A stretch of 34,156 bases of DNA from Lachnospiraceae bacterium (GTDB taxonomy: Bacteria > Bacillota > Clostridia > Lachnospirales > Lachnospiraceae), in contig JAEEKN010000164.1 of the NCBI GenBank assembly GCA_016282435.1, positions 1-34,156 on the forward strand, given 5' to 3'. The translations under genes were made by a program, and so were the position numbers. The notes beneath the pieces are model-generated. The model was not told the origin of the DNA. It saw nothing but the letters and a program-made list of their open reading frames with translations, and did no database searches. Positions 1-8,020 of the stretch are shown piece by piece. How positions within the stretch are numbered: position 1 is the first letter of the stretch; the number at the start of each line of letters is the position of its first letter.

Positions 1-6
1 AGTTAG

Positions 7-79
7 TGTCATTCTGAGCGAAGCGAAGAATCTTTAAGCTTTACGGGATCAGATCCTTCACTGGTGCTACGGGATGACA
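7..79. repeat. Palindromic intergenic repeat (TGTCAT...ATGACA ends)
   Basis: The element starts TGTCATTCTGAGCGAAGCG and ends GGGATGACA, so its outer ends are inverted repeats; the right arm is more degenerate than the left. A related element sits at 33083-33143 with much better arms. It lies upstream of a terminator and codes for nothing visible. It is probably a non-autonomous REP/MITE-like repeat, but no partner transposase is in the window. Confidence 0.6.
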
Positions 80-139
80 AACAGAGCCGACTAAGTGACA
101 TAGGGTAGGTTCTTGGGTTAGTTGCATGAATACTATGAT

Positions 140-174
140 AAAAGCTCCTGCGTAATTGCAGTGAGCTTTTTTTA
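140..174 (+). terminator. Rho-independent terminator of a gene left of the window
   Basis: The stem AAAAGCTC-CTGC pairs with GCAG-(T)-GAGCTTTT around a six-base loop, with one bulged base, and runs into a T tract. It faces rightward and must end a transcript that begins outside the window. Confidence 0.75.
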
Positions 175-238
175 TTTAATTATGTATGAATAAAGTTCTT
201 TTGGAAAAACAGATGATATACAGACAATAAAAAAGAAT

Positions 239-267
239 TTGACACATTTGTGTTCTGGGTATATAAT
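239..267 (+). promoter_or_regulatory. Sigma-A type promoter for the first secreted protein
   Basis: A perfect TTGACA (239-244) and TATAAT (262-267) are separated by 17 bases, about 50 bases ahead of the start codon at 320. No operator-like palindrome is obvious around it. Confidence 0.85.
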
Positions 268-319
268 TTTATGAGGAAAAAGTAAGGGCTTTATATTAAA
301 TTTAAGGAGGATGGTAAAC

Positions 320-1492
320 ATGAGATTTGCAAAGAAAATGTTAGCTCTGATGCTGGCAATGGTGTTTGTTTTAGGGTTACTGGGGAATGTTCAGGTGGAT
401 GCAAAAGAGATAACGATTGCAACGCCGAAGATTTCTGTTAAGAAGGCAAAGAATGAAGCTGGCATCAAATTAACTATCGGAAAGACAAAAGACGCTAAGG
501 GTTATGAAGTTTATCTTGATTTTGAAGAGGATGAAGGGAACCTTTATAAAGAAGGTGAAATTTCATATAGTGATAATAGTCATTTAAGCTGTAAATCAAA
601 GCTTGTAAAGACGATAAAACTTTCCGGCACAAAGAAGAGGAAGGTTACTATAAAGGTTAAGGAACTGTTAAATAAAAACTGTAAGTCGCTCTATGCAGGT
701 AAATATACTATCAAGGTAAGAGCGTATAATAATACAAAGTACGACACAACAAAATACAGTGAGTTTAGTGAGGGAAAGTCTGTAAAGATCAAGACAAAGA
801 AAAACGAAGCAGGGTACAAGTCCTCATATGATTTTTCAAGTGTAAAGAAGGGCGATGTTATCAAATTTGGTACCTATGAGCAGGACGGAAACTTTACTAA
901 TGGACGGGAACCTATACAGTGGGTTGTTCTTAACAAGACTAAATCACAGATATTTATGGTAAGTAAATATGTTCTTGATCGATTACCATATAATAAACAG
1001 GGTGGTGAAGTTACATGGGATACATGCTCTCTTCGTAAATGGCTTAATACTAAGTTTTATTATGCTGCATTCAACGAAACTGAACAAGGTATGATCAAAA
1101 CAACAAAAGTTGAGAATTACGATAATGCGTTTTATGGGACTGATGGTGGTGAGGATACCAGGGATAAAGTATTCCTTTTATCTCAGCTTGAAATGATTGA
1201 ATCTGACTATGGATTTGCAAAATCATATGATAAAGAGGATAAAAAACGTAGGTGTACACCGTCAGTTTATGCTAGGATCAGGGGCGTAATTTGTTATTCT
1301 GATTATCGGACTAAAGATAAATCAGGTTCTTGCACATGGTGGCTTAGATCACCTGGTAGCAAGGAGTCATTAGTGTGCCATGTGTGCGTTCCCGGCAATG
1401 TGGATTCAAATGGCGTTTGGACCGGTCAGGATTACGACAGCTCCGAGAGCCAAGGCATTCGCCCTGCTATGGTTATTAATCTTAAATCTTAA
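320..1492 (+). CDS. Secreted protein with C-terminal DUF6273-like domain
   Basis: The start at 320 is preferred over the ATG at 311 because AAGGAGG (304-310) abuts 311 but lies nine bases ahead of 320. The product begins with a clear signal peptide (MRFAKKMLALMLAMVFVLG) and an Ala-type cleavage region near VDA. Residues about 30-165 are Lys-rich and beta-like, resembling a fibronectin-type segment. From about residue 175 a domain begins with KKGDVIKFGTYEQDG and ends near WWLRSPG and GIRPAMVI, the pattern of DUF6273 proteins common in gut and rumen Firmicutes. Function is unknown; an extracellular or wall-associated role is inferred. No sortase motif or transmembrane anchor is seen. It has its own promoter and terminator. 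Confidence 0.85.
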   Translation: MRFAKKMLALMLAMVFVLGLLGNVQVDAKEITIATPKISVKKAKNEAGIKLTIGKTKDAKGYEVYLDFEEDEGNLYKEGEISYSDNSHLSCKSKLVKTIKLSGTKKRKVTIKVKELLNKNCKSLYAGKYTIKVRAYNNTKYDTTKYSEFSEGKSVKIKTKKNEAGYKSSYDFSSVKKGDVIKFGTYEQDGNFTNGREPIQWVVLNKTKSQIFMVSKYVLDRLPYNKQGGEVTWDTCSLRKWLNTKFYYAAFNETEQGMIKTTKVENYDNAFYGTDGGEDTRDKVFLLSQLEMIESDYGFAKSYDKEDKKRRCTPSVYARIRGVICYSDYRTKDKSGSCTWWLRSPGSKESLVCHVCVPGNVDSNGVWTGQDYDSSESQGIRPAMVINLKS

Positions 1493-1508
1493 TTATTTAA
1501 ACCTTTTG

Positions 1509-1537
1509 TGTGACAGGGGATATTTCTCCTGTCACAT
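1509..1537 (+). terminator. Rho-independent terminator after the DUF6273-like gene
   Basis: TGTGACAGG pairs exactly with CCTGTCACA, extended by three further pairs around a four-base loop, and is followed by a T-rich stretch. It starts 17 bases past the stop codon. Confidence 0.85.
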
Positions 1538-1599
1538 TATTATATTTTTCTTTACTTTTTATAGATCTTTTGATAATATAATTTTGTTGGTTTTTAACA

Positions 1600-1635
1600 G
1601 AAGCTCTTGCTTTACTGCGGGGGCTTCGCTTTTTT
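1600..1635 (+). terminator. Terminator-like hairpin just before the GLUG-like gene
   Basis: GAAGCTC pairs with GGGCTTC (one G-T) around a 14-base loop, followed by GCTTTTTTG. It lies only about 20 bases ahead of the ribosome site of the next gene, so it may be a leader attenuator or a second terminator for the gene before. No promoter between the two hairpins is convincing. Confidence 0.5.
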
Positions 1636-1670
1636 GAAAGATATTTTTTTATGTTTAAGGGAGGAATATG

Positions 1671-3080
1671 ATGAGAAAACTGTTGTCTGTAATTCTTGCT
1701 GTAGTGCTGATCGTAACAGCCATGAATACTTACTCTGTTTCCGCTGCCGGGAAAAAGAAGCAAAGCCCGAAGATCACCAAAACCAATGTTTCAGTGAATG
1801 AAGGATACAAGAAAGAGATTATTCCGCTGACAGTTGAGAATACTTATGGAAAGGTTGGCTTTTCTTTTGCGGATAAATCAATGTCTGAGAAATTTAAGCT
1901 TAATAAGAAAACCGGAGCACTGACACTGAAAAAGGGCACAAAGGAAGGAAAGTACAGCGTAAAGATAAAGGTTGCGGCAAAAGGAAACGGGACTTACAAG
2001 GCTTACAGTAAGACATTTAACGTAAAAGTGACCATAAACCCCGCTGATAAGGGATCTGTATGGACAGGTAAGGCCGATACTTCGTGGTTTACCGGTGATA
2101 AAGATGAATACGACATCAAGACCGCAGACCAGTTGGCAGGACTCGCTGTGATCGTAAATGACAGAAATGACACCTACCCGAAGATTGAGGGAGCCACCAT
2201 CAATCTGAAGACGGATATAGTGCTGAACGATACATCGGATTGGGAAAGCTGGTCGGCAGAGAATCCTGCGGAACACAACTGGACCCCTATCGGAAGATAT
2301 GGCAATCTGGTAACAGGTACTAACGGATGCCTTGTGAATTTTAATGGAAACGGACATACCGTTCGCGGATTATATTATAAAGGTGAAGACAACTGTGGAT
2401 TATTCGGTTACGCTGCAGGAGTGGTGATCAGGGATCTGAATATCGAGAAGTGCGTGATCGTCGCAGTAAATCAGTATACACGCAGAACTGAGGCAGGTGC
2501 TCTGATCGGGCTTGCAAAACTCTGTTATATAGAAAACTGTCATGCCAAGGATGTCAGGATAGACGGTGAGTCATATGTCGGAGGTCTTGTCGGAAAAGTT
2601 GAATCAGCTCCGAAGGATATGTGGCTTGTTACTCTGATAGTCACCGCCGGAACAGGTCTTATCATCAACCCGCTTATCTTAAAAGCAGGTGAAGACAGCA
2701 GCGAAATAAAAGGAACATGTATTGCGGAATGTACGGTAACAAATGCCCGACTCCGTACTGCACGGACCGGAGGTACAGAAGTTGTTGGCGGACTTATCGG
2801 CGGATTCATGGATGAGGGTATAGTTGCAGGCTGCAGTACCAAGAACATAAAGGCTTTATCGGTTGATCTGCTCAATTATGGACAGCATTTTACAAAACCA
2901 GTACGTATCGACTATATCAAAGAAGATGAGGAAGCAGGTTTGGTATATGTTCACAAGGGATCGTGTGGCGCAATCTACGGAGAGAAGGACGGTAACGCTA
3001 AAGTAATAGAGTGTTCTTTCAGTAAATTCAGCCGTTTGGATAACACGGATGAGAGAAGCGATTCAGATATAGTAAAATGA
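1671..3080 (+). CDS. Secreted GLUG-like repeat protein with cadherin-like N-terminus
   Basis: AAGGGAGG (1657-1664) precedes two consecutive ATG codons (1668, 1671); 1671 has the better spacing. A signal peptide (MRKLLSVILAVVLIVTAMN) ends near VSAAG. Residues about 30-125 resemble a bacterial Ig/cadherin-like fold (KLNKKTGALTLKKGTKEGKY). The remainder has the pattern of GLUG-type surface proteins: NWTPIGRYGN, NFNGNGHTVRGLY, GLFGYAAG, GALIGLAK, GGLVGKV and GGLIGGFMDEG, which are turns of a right-handed beta-helix. Such proteins are usually cell-surface adhesins or carbohydrate-contacting proteins, but ligand and anchoring are unknown here. No LPxTG motif is present. The stop is followed directly by the promoter of the nfn operon. 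Confidence 0.82.
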   Translation: MRKLLSVILAVVLIVTAMNTYSVSAAGKKKQSPKITKTNVSVNEGYKKEIIPLTVENTYGKVGFSFADKSMSEKFKLNKKTGALTLKKGTKEGKYSVKIKVAAKGNGTYKAYSKTFNVKVTINPADKGSVWTGKADTSWFTGDKDEYDIKTADQLAGLAVIVNDRNDTYPKIEGATINLKTDIVLNDTSDWESWSAENPAEHNWTPIGRYGNLVTGTNGCLVNFNGNGHTVRGLYYKGEDNCGLFGYAAGVVIRDLNIEKCVIVAVNQYTRRTEAGALIGLAKLCYIENCHAKDVRIDGESYVGGLVGKVESAPKDMWLVTLIVTAGTGLIINPLILKAGEDSSEIKGTCIAECTVTNARLRTARTGGTEVVGGLIGGFMDEGIVAGCSTKNIKALSVDLLNYGQHFTKPVRIDYIKEDEEAGLVYVHKGSCGAIYGEKDGNAKVIECSFSKFSRLDNTDERSDSDIVK

Positions 3081-3089
3081 AAAAATTAC

Positions 3090-3118
3090 TTGAAAAAATA
3101 AAATGTTTATAGTATAAT
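3090..3118 (+). promoter_or_regulatory. Promoter of nfnAB
   Basis: TTGAAA (3090-3095) and TATAAT (3113-3118) are 17 bases apart, ten bases beyond the stop of the preceding gene and about 60 ahead of nfnA. A transcript from here would carry a leader of about 50 bases. Confidence 0.8.
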
Positions 3119-3176
3119 TTGCCGTATATTCATTTTTTACTTAAACAAGTGTTTTTAAAGTATGAAGGAGAAAGAA

Positions 3177-4031
3177 ATGTCTTACAAGATTATCAGAAAA
3201 GAAGATTTGAATCCTCAGGTTTTCCTGATGGAGATCGAGGCTCCGCTTGTGGCAAAGAAGGCTGAGCCGGGTCAGTTCGTTATCTTAAGAATTGACGAAT
3301 TCGGAGAGAGAGTTCCTTTTACAGTATCGGATTTCGATCGTGAGAAGGGAACGGTTACAATTATCATCCAGGCTGTCGGAAAGACTACAAAGGATCTTGC
3401 TGCTATGAAGGCAGGAGAGTCAATCCTTGATTTCGCAGGTCCTCTGGGAATGCCCACACCTCTTGATCATATCAAGAAGGTAGCCATCATCGGCGGTGGA
3501 CTCGGCACTGCTATCGCATATCCTCAGGCAAAGAAGTTAAAATCACTCGGTGCTGATGTTACCGTTATCACCGGTTTCAGGAACAAAGAACTCATCATCC
3601 TTGAGGATGAGATGAAGGCTGTTTCGAACAAGCTTATCATCACTACCGATGACGGATCGAACGGACTTCAGGGTTTTGTTACAGATAGACTCAAAGAAGA
3701 GATTGAAGCAGGAGAGAAGTTTGACGAAGTCATCGCTATAGGACCTCTTGTTATGATGCGTGCAGTATGCCGTGTTACAGAACAGTACAACATTCCTACC
3801 ACAGTATCCATGAACCCTGTCATGATCGACGGTACAGGTATGTGCGGCGGCTGCAGAGTTATAGTAGGCGGAGAGACAAAGTTTGCATGTGTTGACGGAC
3901 CTGATTTTGACGGACATAAGATAGACTGGGATGCAGCGTTAAAGCGTTCCCAGATGTTTAAGCCTTATGAGAAGAGATCATGTGAAGAAGGAAGATGCCG
4001 TATCACAGGAAAGGAGCACTGCAATGCCTAA
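3177..4031 (+). CDS. nfnA: NfnA: NADH-binding subunit of electron-bifurcating transhydrogenase
   Basis: A 284-residue flavoprotein of the ferredoxin-NADP reductase fold. AAGGAG (3165-3170) places the start at 3177, not at the in-frame ATG at 3162, which overlaps that ribosome site. Visible motifs are the FAD-binding RVPFTVSDF, the nucleotide-binding IGGGLGTAIAYP, and the [2Fe-2S] ligands in DGTGMCGGCRV...KFAC (C223, C226, C238); the Asp before the first Cys corresponds to the unusual Asp ligand reported for Thermotoga NfnA. In known NfnAB complexes this subunit binds NAD(H) and feeds NfnB, coupling NADH and reduced ferredoxin oxidation to NADP reduction. PyrK is the nearest alternative, but there is no pyrD next door and the NfnB partner overlaps by eight bases. 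Confidence 0.9.
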   Translation: MSYKIIRKEDLNPQVFLMEIEAPLVAKKAEPGQFVILRIDEFGERVPFTVSDFDREKGTVTIIIQAVGKTTKDLAAMKAGESILDFAGPLGMPTPLDHIKKVAIIGGGLGTAIAYPQAKKLKSLGADVTVITGFRNKELIILEDEMKAVSNKLIITTDDGSNGLQGFVTDRLKEEIEAGEKFDEVIAIGPLVMMRAVCRVTEQYNIPTTVSMNPVMIDGTGMCGGCRVIVGGETKFACVDGPDFDGHKIDWDAALKRSQMFKPYEKRSCEEGRCRITGKEHCNA

Positions 4032-5409
4032 TATGTCATTAACAAAGAATCCCATGCCCGCACAGGAGCCGGATGTAAGAAATAAAAACTTTTTAGAGGT
4101 AGCAACAGGCTACACAGAGGACATGGCAGTAGATGAGGCACAGAGATGCTTAAACTGCAAAAACAGACCCTGTATGACAGGATGTCCCGTAGCAGTAAAG
4201 ATTCCTGAGTTCTTAGCTCTTGTTGCTGAGAGAAAATTTGAAGAAGCTTACGAGAAGATCACTGAGACCAATGCACTTCCTGCAGTATGCGGAAGAGTTT
4301 GCCCTCAGGAGAAGCAGTGCGAGTCCAAGTGTGTCAGAGGCATCAAGGGTGAACCCGTAGGTATCGGACGTGTAGAGAGATTCGTAGCAGATTATCATTT
4401 GAAGAATGGTAAGGACAAGACTCCGGAGATCAAAAAGAACGGCAAGAGAGTCGCAGTCGTAGGATCCGGTCCTTCCGGACTTACCGCAGCAGGCGATCTT
4501 GTAAAGCTGGGCTATGAGGTTACAATATTTGAAGCATTCCATACAGCAGGCGGTGTTCTGATGTACGGTATCCCCGAGTTCCGTCTTCCGAAGAATATAG
4601 TTCAGAAGGAAATCGATAAATTAAAGAGCCTGGGTGTTAAAATCGAGACCAATACCATTATCGGTAAGACCCTGATGGTTGACGAACTTTTAGACGGGGA
4701 GTTTGATGCAGTATATATCGGAACGGGAGCAGGACTTCCTTCATTCCTGAGAATTGAAGGAGAGGCTCTGAACGGAGTATATTCTGCAAACGAGTTCCTG
4801 ACCAGAATCAATCTTATGAAGGGATATAAGTTCCCTGAGTATGATACTCCCGTATACTGCGGAAAGAATGTAGCGGTATTCGGCGGCGGAAACGTAGCCA
4901 TGGATGCAGCCAGATGTGCAAAGCGTCTCGGAGCTGAAAATGTATATATCGTATACAGACGTGGCAAGGAAGAGCTTCCGGCTCGTAAAGAGGAAGTTGA
5001 GCATGCAGAGGAAGAGGGCATCCAGTTTAAGCTCCTTGAGAATCCTACCAAGTTCATCGGTGATGAGAACGGATGGCTTAAGGGAGTAGAGTTACTCAGT
5101 ATGGAACTTGGCGAGCCCGATGCCAGCGGCAGAAGAAAGCCTGTAGAGATAAAGGGTTCCGAGCATGTGCTTGATATCGATACCGCTGTTATAGCTATCG
5201 GACAGACACCCAATCCTCTTATCAAGAAGACCACAGAAGGACTTGATACCAACGCCAAGGGCTGTATCATAGCAGATGAGAAGGGCGCTACATCAAAGGC
5301 TTATGTTTATGCAGGCGGTGACGCTGTTACAGGCGCTGCTACGGTTATACTTGCCATGGGTGCAGGAAAGACCGCTGCGGCAGCAATACATGAAAAGTTG
5401 ACAAAATAA
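4024..5409 (+). CDS. nfnB: NfnB: NADPH/ferredoxin-binding subunit of bifurcating transhydrogenase
   Basis: The 461-residue protein starts at 4024 behind AAAGGAG and overlaps the nfnA end; the longer ORF from 3967 is rejected. The N-terminus carries two Cys clusters (CLNCKNRPCMTGCP and CGRVCPQEKQCESKC) for [4Fe-4S] centres. The FAD motif VAVVGSGPSGLTAAGDL, the NADPH motif VAVFGGGNVAMDAARC with YRRGKEELPARKEE, and the closing FAD motif YAGGDAVTGAATVILAMGAGK follow. This is the glutamate-synthase small-subunit fold, but no large subunit is present and NfnA is adjacent, which points to NfnB. The soluble complex bifurcates NADPH electrons to NAD and ferredoxin, or runs in reverse. A strong terminator follows. 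Confidence 0.9.
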   Translation: MPNMSLTKNPMPAQEPDVRNKNFLEVATGYTEDMAVDEAQRCLNCKNRPCMTGCPVAVKIPEFLALVAERKFEEAYEKITETNALPAVCGRVCPQEKQCESKCVRGIKGEPVGIGRVERFVADYHLKNGKDKTPEIKKNGKRVAVVGSGPSGLTAAGDLVKLGYEVTIFEAFHTAGGVLMYGIPEFRLPKNIVQKEIDKLKSLGVKIETNTIIGKTLMVDELLDGEFDAVYIGTGAGLPSFLRIEGEALNGVYSANEFLTRINLMKGYKFPEYDTPVYCGKNVAVFGGGNVAMDAARCAKRLGAENVYIVYRRGKEELPARKEEVEHAEEEGIQFKLLENPTKFIGDENGWLKGVELLSMELGEPDASGRRKPVEIKGSEHVLDIDTAVIAIGQTPNPLIKKTTEGLDTNAKGCIIADEKGATSKAYVYAGGDAVTGAATVILAMGAGKTAAAAIHEKLTK

Positions 5410-5418
5410 AACGTTTTC

Positions 5419-5454
5419 GTGCATCATCAACAAAAATGGTGATGCACTTTTTTT
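5419..5454 (+). terminator. Rho-independent terminator of nfnAB
   Basis: GTGCATCA (5419-5426) pairs exactly with TGATGCAC (5440-5447), followed by seven T residues. It closes the nfn transcript ten bases past the nfnB stop. Confidence 0.9.
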
Positions 5455-5500
5455 GTCTTTGTTTTAATATGGTTTATTAGGTGGATTTTGTATATTTATC

Positions 5501-5685
5501 CGTTTATAACAAAACAGAAGATATCCCCCACCTCATAGCGTAGCGAAGGTGGGGGGGAGATCTTTGTTTCAGGCGGGGTTCAAGCCCCGCCTGAAATGAG
5601 ATGCGGAGCATCGTTTTGTTACCGAGGAAACGCTAAAGGCGTTTTCGAGGTGACTTTGACTCTCCGGAAAGTACGGTTATAAACG
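5501..5685. repeat. Composite hairpin element with terminal inverted repeats
   Basis: The stretch is bounded by CGTTTATAAC (5501-5510) and its exact reverse complement GTTATAAACG (5676-5685). Inside are three structures in a row: CCCCCACCT/AGGTGGGGG (5525-5555), TTTCAGGCGGGG/CCCCGCCTGAAA with a six-base loop (5567-5596), and the 62-bp repeat at 5598-5659. There is no coding potential and no transposase. Together with the nfnB terminator it fills the 301-base gap before the next gene. It is probably a MITE-like element, or several nested ones. Confidence 0.6.
5598..5659 (+). repeat. 62-bp two-hairpin repeat, copy A
   Basis: It matches 33189-33250 with three differences over 62 bases. The first hairpin is GATGC-GGA-GCATC. 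The second is a long stem, GTTACC-GA-GGAAACGCT against the mirror half ending GCGTTTTC-GA-GGTGAC, with a symmetric GA/GA internal loop. Both strands could fold, so the functional strand is not certain; the plus strand is given because G-U pairs then explain all differences. Confidence 0.7.
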
Positions 5686-5710
5686 AAAAAAAGCATAGGA
5701 GGATAAAGGT

Positions 5711-6910
5711 TTGAAAATTGCTGTATTAGGAGCAGGAGCTATGGGAAGTATGCTCGGAGCGTTTCTGAAGCTGGGCGGTGCTGATGTTACGCTTCTGGTC
5801 AGACGTAAGGAACTGGCTGCAAAAATGGCCGATCCCGGAATTGTTATGAGAAGTTATACGGGTGCTGACGGTGAGAAGACCGAGACCGCGCCCATTCCCA
5901 TGAAAGCAGCTGTCAGCTGTGAGGGACTGGGTGAGATGGATGCAGTGCTTGTGATGGTAAAGGGCTGTGACACGAAGAGTGCACTCGAAGGAGCATCATC
6001 CATCATTGGTAAAGATACAAAGGTTATCACTCTTCAGAATGGTATCGGTAACACCGATATTATCGCAAAAACCGTTGCACCGGAGAATATATATTACGGC
6101 TGCCTGAATATGTCAGCCATCATGTCTGCACCTGCGGTTCTCGACACCGGTCTTTTCGGTGATGTGAACGTAGCACTGGGTGCGGTTGTAAAAGGTGAGG
6201 AACAGAAAAAGTTCGGTGACGAATTTGCCGATATCCTGAATAAAGGCGGGATCAAGGCAGTATATACGGAAGATATAGATACGGAAGTATGGAATAAGCT
6301 CCTGGTGAATATTGCCGTAAACGCAGGATGCGGACTGGTACGTATGCGCGGCGGTGAAGCCGGTGCGGATCAGGAATTTGTGCTTCTGGCAGTAGATATG
6401 GTAAAGGAAGCTATAGCAGTAGGTATGGCTATGGGTGTAAAGCTCGATATCAATCACTTTATGACACATGTGCTTCCTTCAGCCAGAAAGACTTCGGGAT
6501 TACATTATCCTTCCATGGCACAGGATATGCTCATGAAGAAGGCTCCCACCGAGATAGATTTTATCAACGGTGCAGTTGAGCGTCTGGGAAAGAAGGCAGG
6601 TATCCCTACTCCCCTCAACCAGACTATCACAAGACTTGTTCATGTCATAGAGAGAAATTATGACAAACAGTATGTAGAAAAGTCGGCAAAGTCGGGTCCT
6701 TCATTTAAGGTATCGATAGCAGAGAAGTTCTGTAAGGGATGCGGATACTGTATAAAGTATTGCCCGAAGCAGGTACTCAAAGCTGAGGATTCACTCAATG
6801 CAAAGGGATATGTTAAGGTAAAGGTTGACAACATCTCGGATTGTATCGGATGTCTCTCATGCAGTACCGTATGTCCCGAAGCTGCTATCACTGTAGTTAA
6901 AGAAGACTGA
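5711..6910 (+). CDS. Ketopantoate reductase-like protein fused to 2x[4Fe-4S] ferredoxin (delta subunit)
   Basis: The start is TTG at 5711, supported by AGGAGG at 5697-5702 and by a Rossmann motif that begins immediately (MKIAVLGAGAMGS). Residues 1 to about 315 match PanE/ApbA ketopantoate reductases: GAGAMGS, the catalytic-Lys region VWNKLLVNIAVNAGCGL, YPSMAQD, and PTEIDFINGAVERLGKKAG. From about residue 335 a dicluster ferredoxin follows (CKGCGYCIKYCPKQVL and CIGCLSCSTVCPEAAI), the usual delta subunit of 2-oxoacid:ferredoxin oxidoreductases. The next three genes are the alpha, beta and gamma subunits, so the ferredoxin half almost certainly serves that complex. The fusion is unusual. Whether the reductase half makes pantoate or reduces another branched 2-oxoacid cannot be read from the sequence. 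Confidence 0.88.
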   Translation: MKIAVLGAGAMGSMLGAFLKLGGADVTLLVRRKELAAKMADPGIVMRSYTGADGEKTETAPIPMKAAVSCEGLGEMDAVLVMVKGCDTKSALEGASSIIGKDTKVITLQNGIGNTDIIAKTVAPENIYYGCLNMSAIMSAPAVLDTGLFGDVNVALGAVVKGEEQKKFGDEFADILNKGGIKAVYTEDIDTEVWNKLLVNIAVNAGCGLVRMRGGEAGADQEFVLLAVDMVKEAIAVGMAMGVKLDINHFMTHVLPSARKTSGLHYPSMAQDMLMKKAPTEIDFINGAVERLGKKAGIPTPLNQTITRLVHVIERNYDKQYVEKSAKSGPSFKVSIAEKFCKGCGYCIKYCPKQVLKAEDSLNAKGYVKVKVDNISDCIGCLSCSTVCPEAAITVVKED

Positions 6911-6940
6911 TTCAATAGAAAATAATAAGGAGTTTACAAC

Positions 6941-8020
6941 ATGGAAAAGAAATTCATGAAAGGTAATGAGGCATTGGCAGAGGCTGCGGTAAGAGCCGGT
7001 GTCAGATTCTTCGCAGGTTACCCGATAACCCCTCAGAATGAGGTTCCGGAATATTTGAGCCGCAGGCTTCCTGAAGTTGGCGGAGTGTTCATTCAGGGTG
7101 AAAGCGAGATTGCCTCTATAAATATGGTATATGGTGCTGCCAGTACAGGTGTGAGGGCTATGACATCTTCTTCAGGCCCCGGACTATCACTCAAATGCGA
7201 AGGTATTTCATATCTTGCCGCAGCACAGCTCCCCGCACTGATAGTTGACGTAAGCCGTGGAGGCCCGGGTCTCGGAAGTATCCAGCCTGCTCAGTCGGAT
7301 TATCTGCAGGTGACTAAGGCTTTAGGTCATGGCGGACACAGACTTATGGTATTTGCTCCCTCCACATTACAGGAGATAGTAGACCTTACATATAATGCAT
7401 TTGATTTTGCAGAGCGCGACAGGAATCCTGTATGTGTACTTATGGACGGAGTGCTTGGAGCTATGATGGAGCAGGTAGAACTTCCTCCTATGAAAGAACC
7501 CGATCCCAAGGCTCAGTCTTCATGGACCATGGGCAGATGGGAAGGCGAGGAAAAGAGACAGTCACATCTGATCTCCCCTATTTATGAGGCAGGTCTTGAG
7601 GGACTGAACAAGTCTTTCGCAGAACGTACAAAGCGTTGGGAAAAGGAAGACGTTCAGGTTGAGGAGCTTTACCTGGACGATGCGGAATATGTGGTTACCG
7701 CATACGGTATCGCAGCGCGCGTTGTTAAGTCCGTAGTTGAGGAACTGAGGGCAGAAGGCGTTAAGATCGGAGTTATCCGTCCTATTACCCTGTTCCCGTT
7801 CCCTAAGGAGAGCTTTAATAAGCTTGATTATTCTAAGGTTAAGGGTATTATTGATGTAGAAATGACCATTCCCGCACAGATGGGTGAGGATGTGGAAGCA
7901 GCCGTAAAGGGCAGAGCTCCCGTTTATACCTACGGCCATTCGGGCGGAGTATTACTTGATGATTATGACGTAAAGCAGGCTATAAAGAAGATCATAGCAG
8001 ACGGAAAGGAGGAAGAATAA
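6941..8020 (+). CDS. vorB: 2-oxoacid:ferredoxin oxidoreductase alpha subunit (VorB/KorA type)
   Basis: A 359-residue subunit, started by AAGGAG eight bases ahead of ATG and 30 bases after the fusion gene. It begins FMKGNEALAEAAVRAGVRFFAGYPITPQNEV, typical of the pyrimidine-domain subunit of four-part oxidoreductases, and contains SSSGPGLSLKCEGISY and GGPGLGSIQPAQSDY. The enzyme converts a 2-oxoacid plus CoA and oxidised ferredoxin to acyl-CoA, CO2 and reduced ferredoxin, reversibly. The sequence resembles proteins named VorB (2-ketoisovalerate), but KorA (2-oxoglutarate) homologues are close and the substrate is not settled by motifs. The stop overlaps the next start (TAATG). Confidence 0.87.
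   Translation: MEKKFMKGNEALAEAAVRAGVRFFAGYPITPQNEVPEYLSRRLPEVGGVFIQGESEIASINMVYGAASTGVRAMTSSSGPGLSLKCEGISYLAAAQLPALIVDVSRGGPGLGSIQPAQSDYLQVTKALGHGGHRLMVFAPSTLQEIVDLTYNAFDFAERDRNPVCVLMDGVLGAMMEQVELPPMKEPDPKAQSSWTMGRWEGEEKRQSHLISPIYEAGLEGLNKSFAERTKRWEKEDVQVEELYLDDAEYVVTAYGIAARVVKSVVEELRAEGVKIGVIRPITLFPFPKESFNKLDYSKVKGIIDVEMTIPAQMGEDVEAAVKGRAPVYTYGHSGGVLLDDYDVKQAIKKIIADGKEEE

Noticed and set aside
4602-5270. 222-residue minus-strand ORF
   Set aside because: It lies fully antisense to nfnB, has Ser/Pro-rich shadow composition and no ribosome site.
4024-5409. Glutamate synthase small subunit
   Set aside because: No large subunit gene is nearby and the overlapping upstream gene is the NfnA partner.
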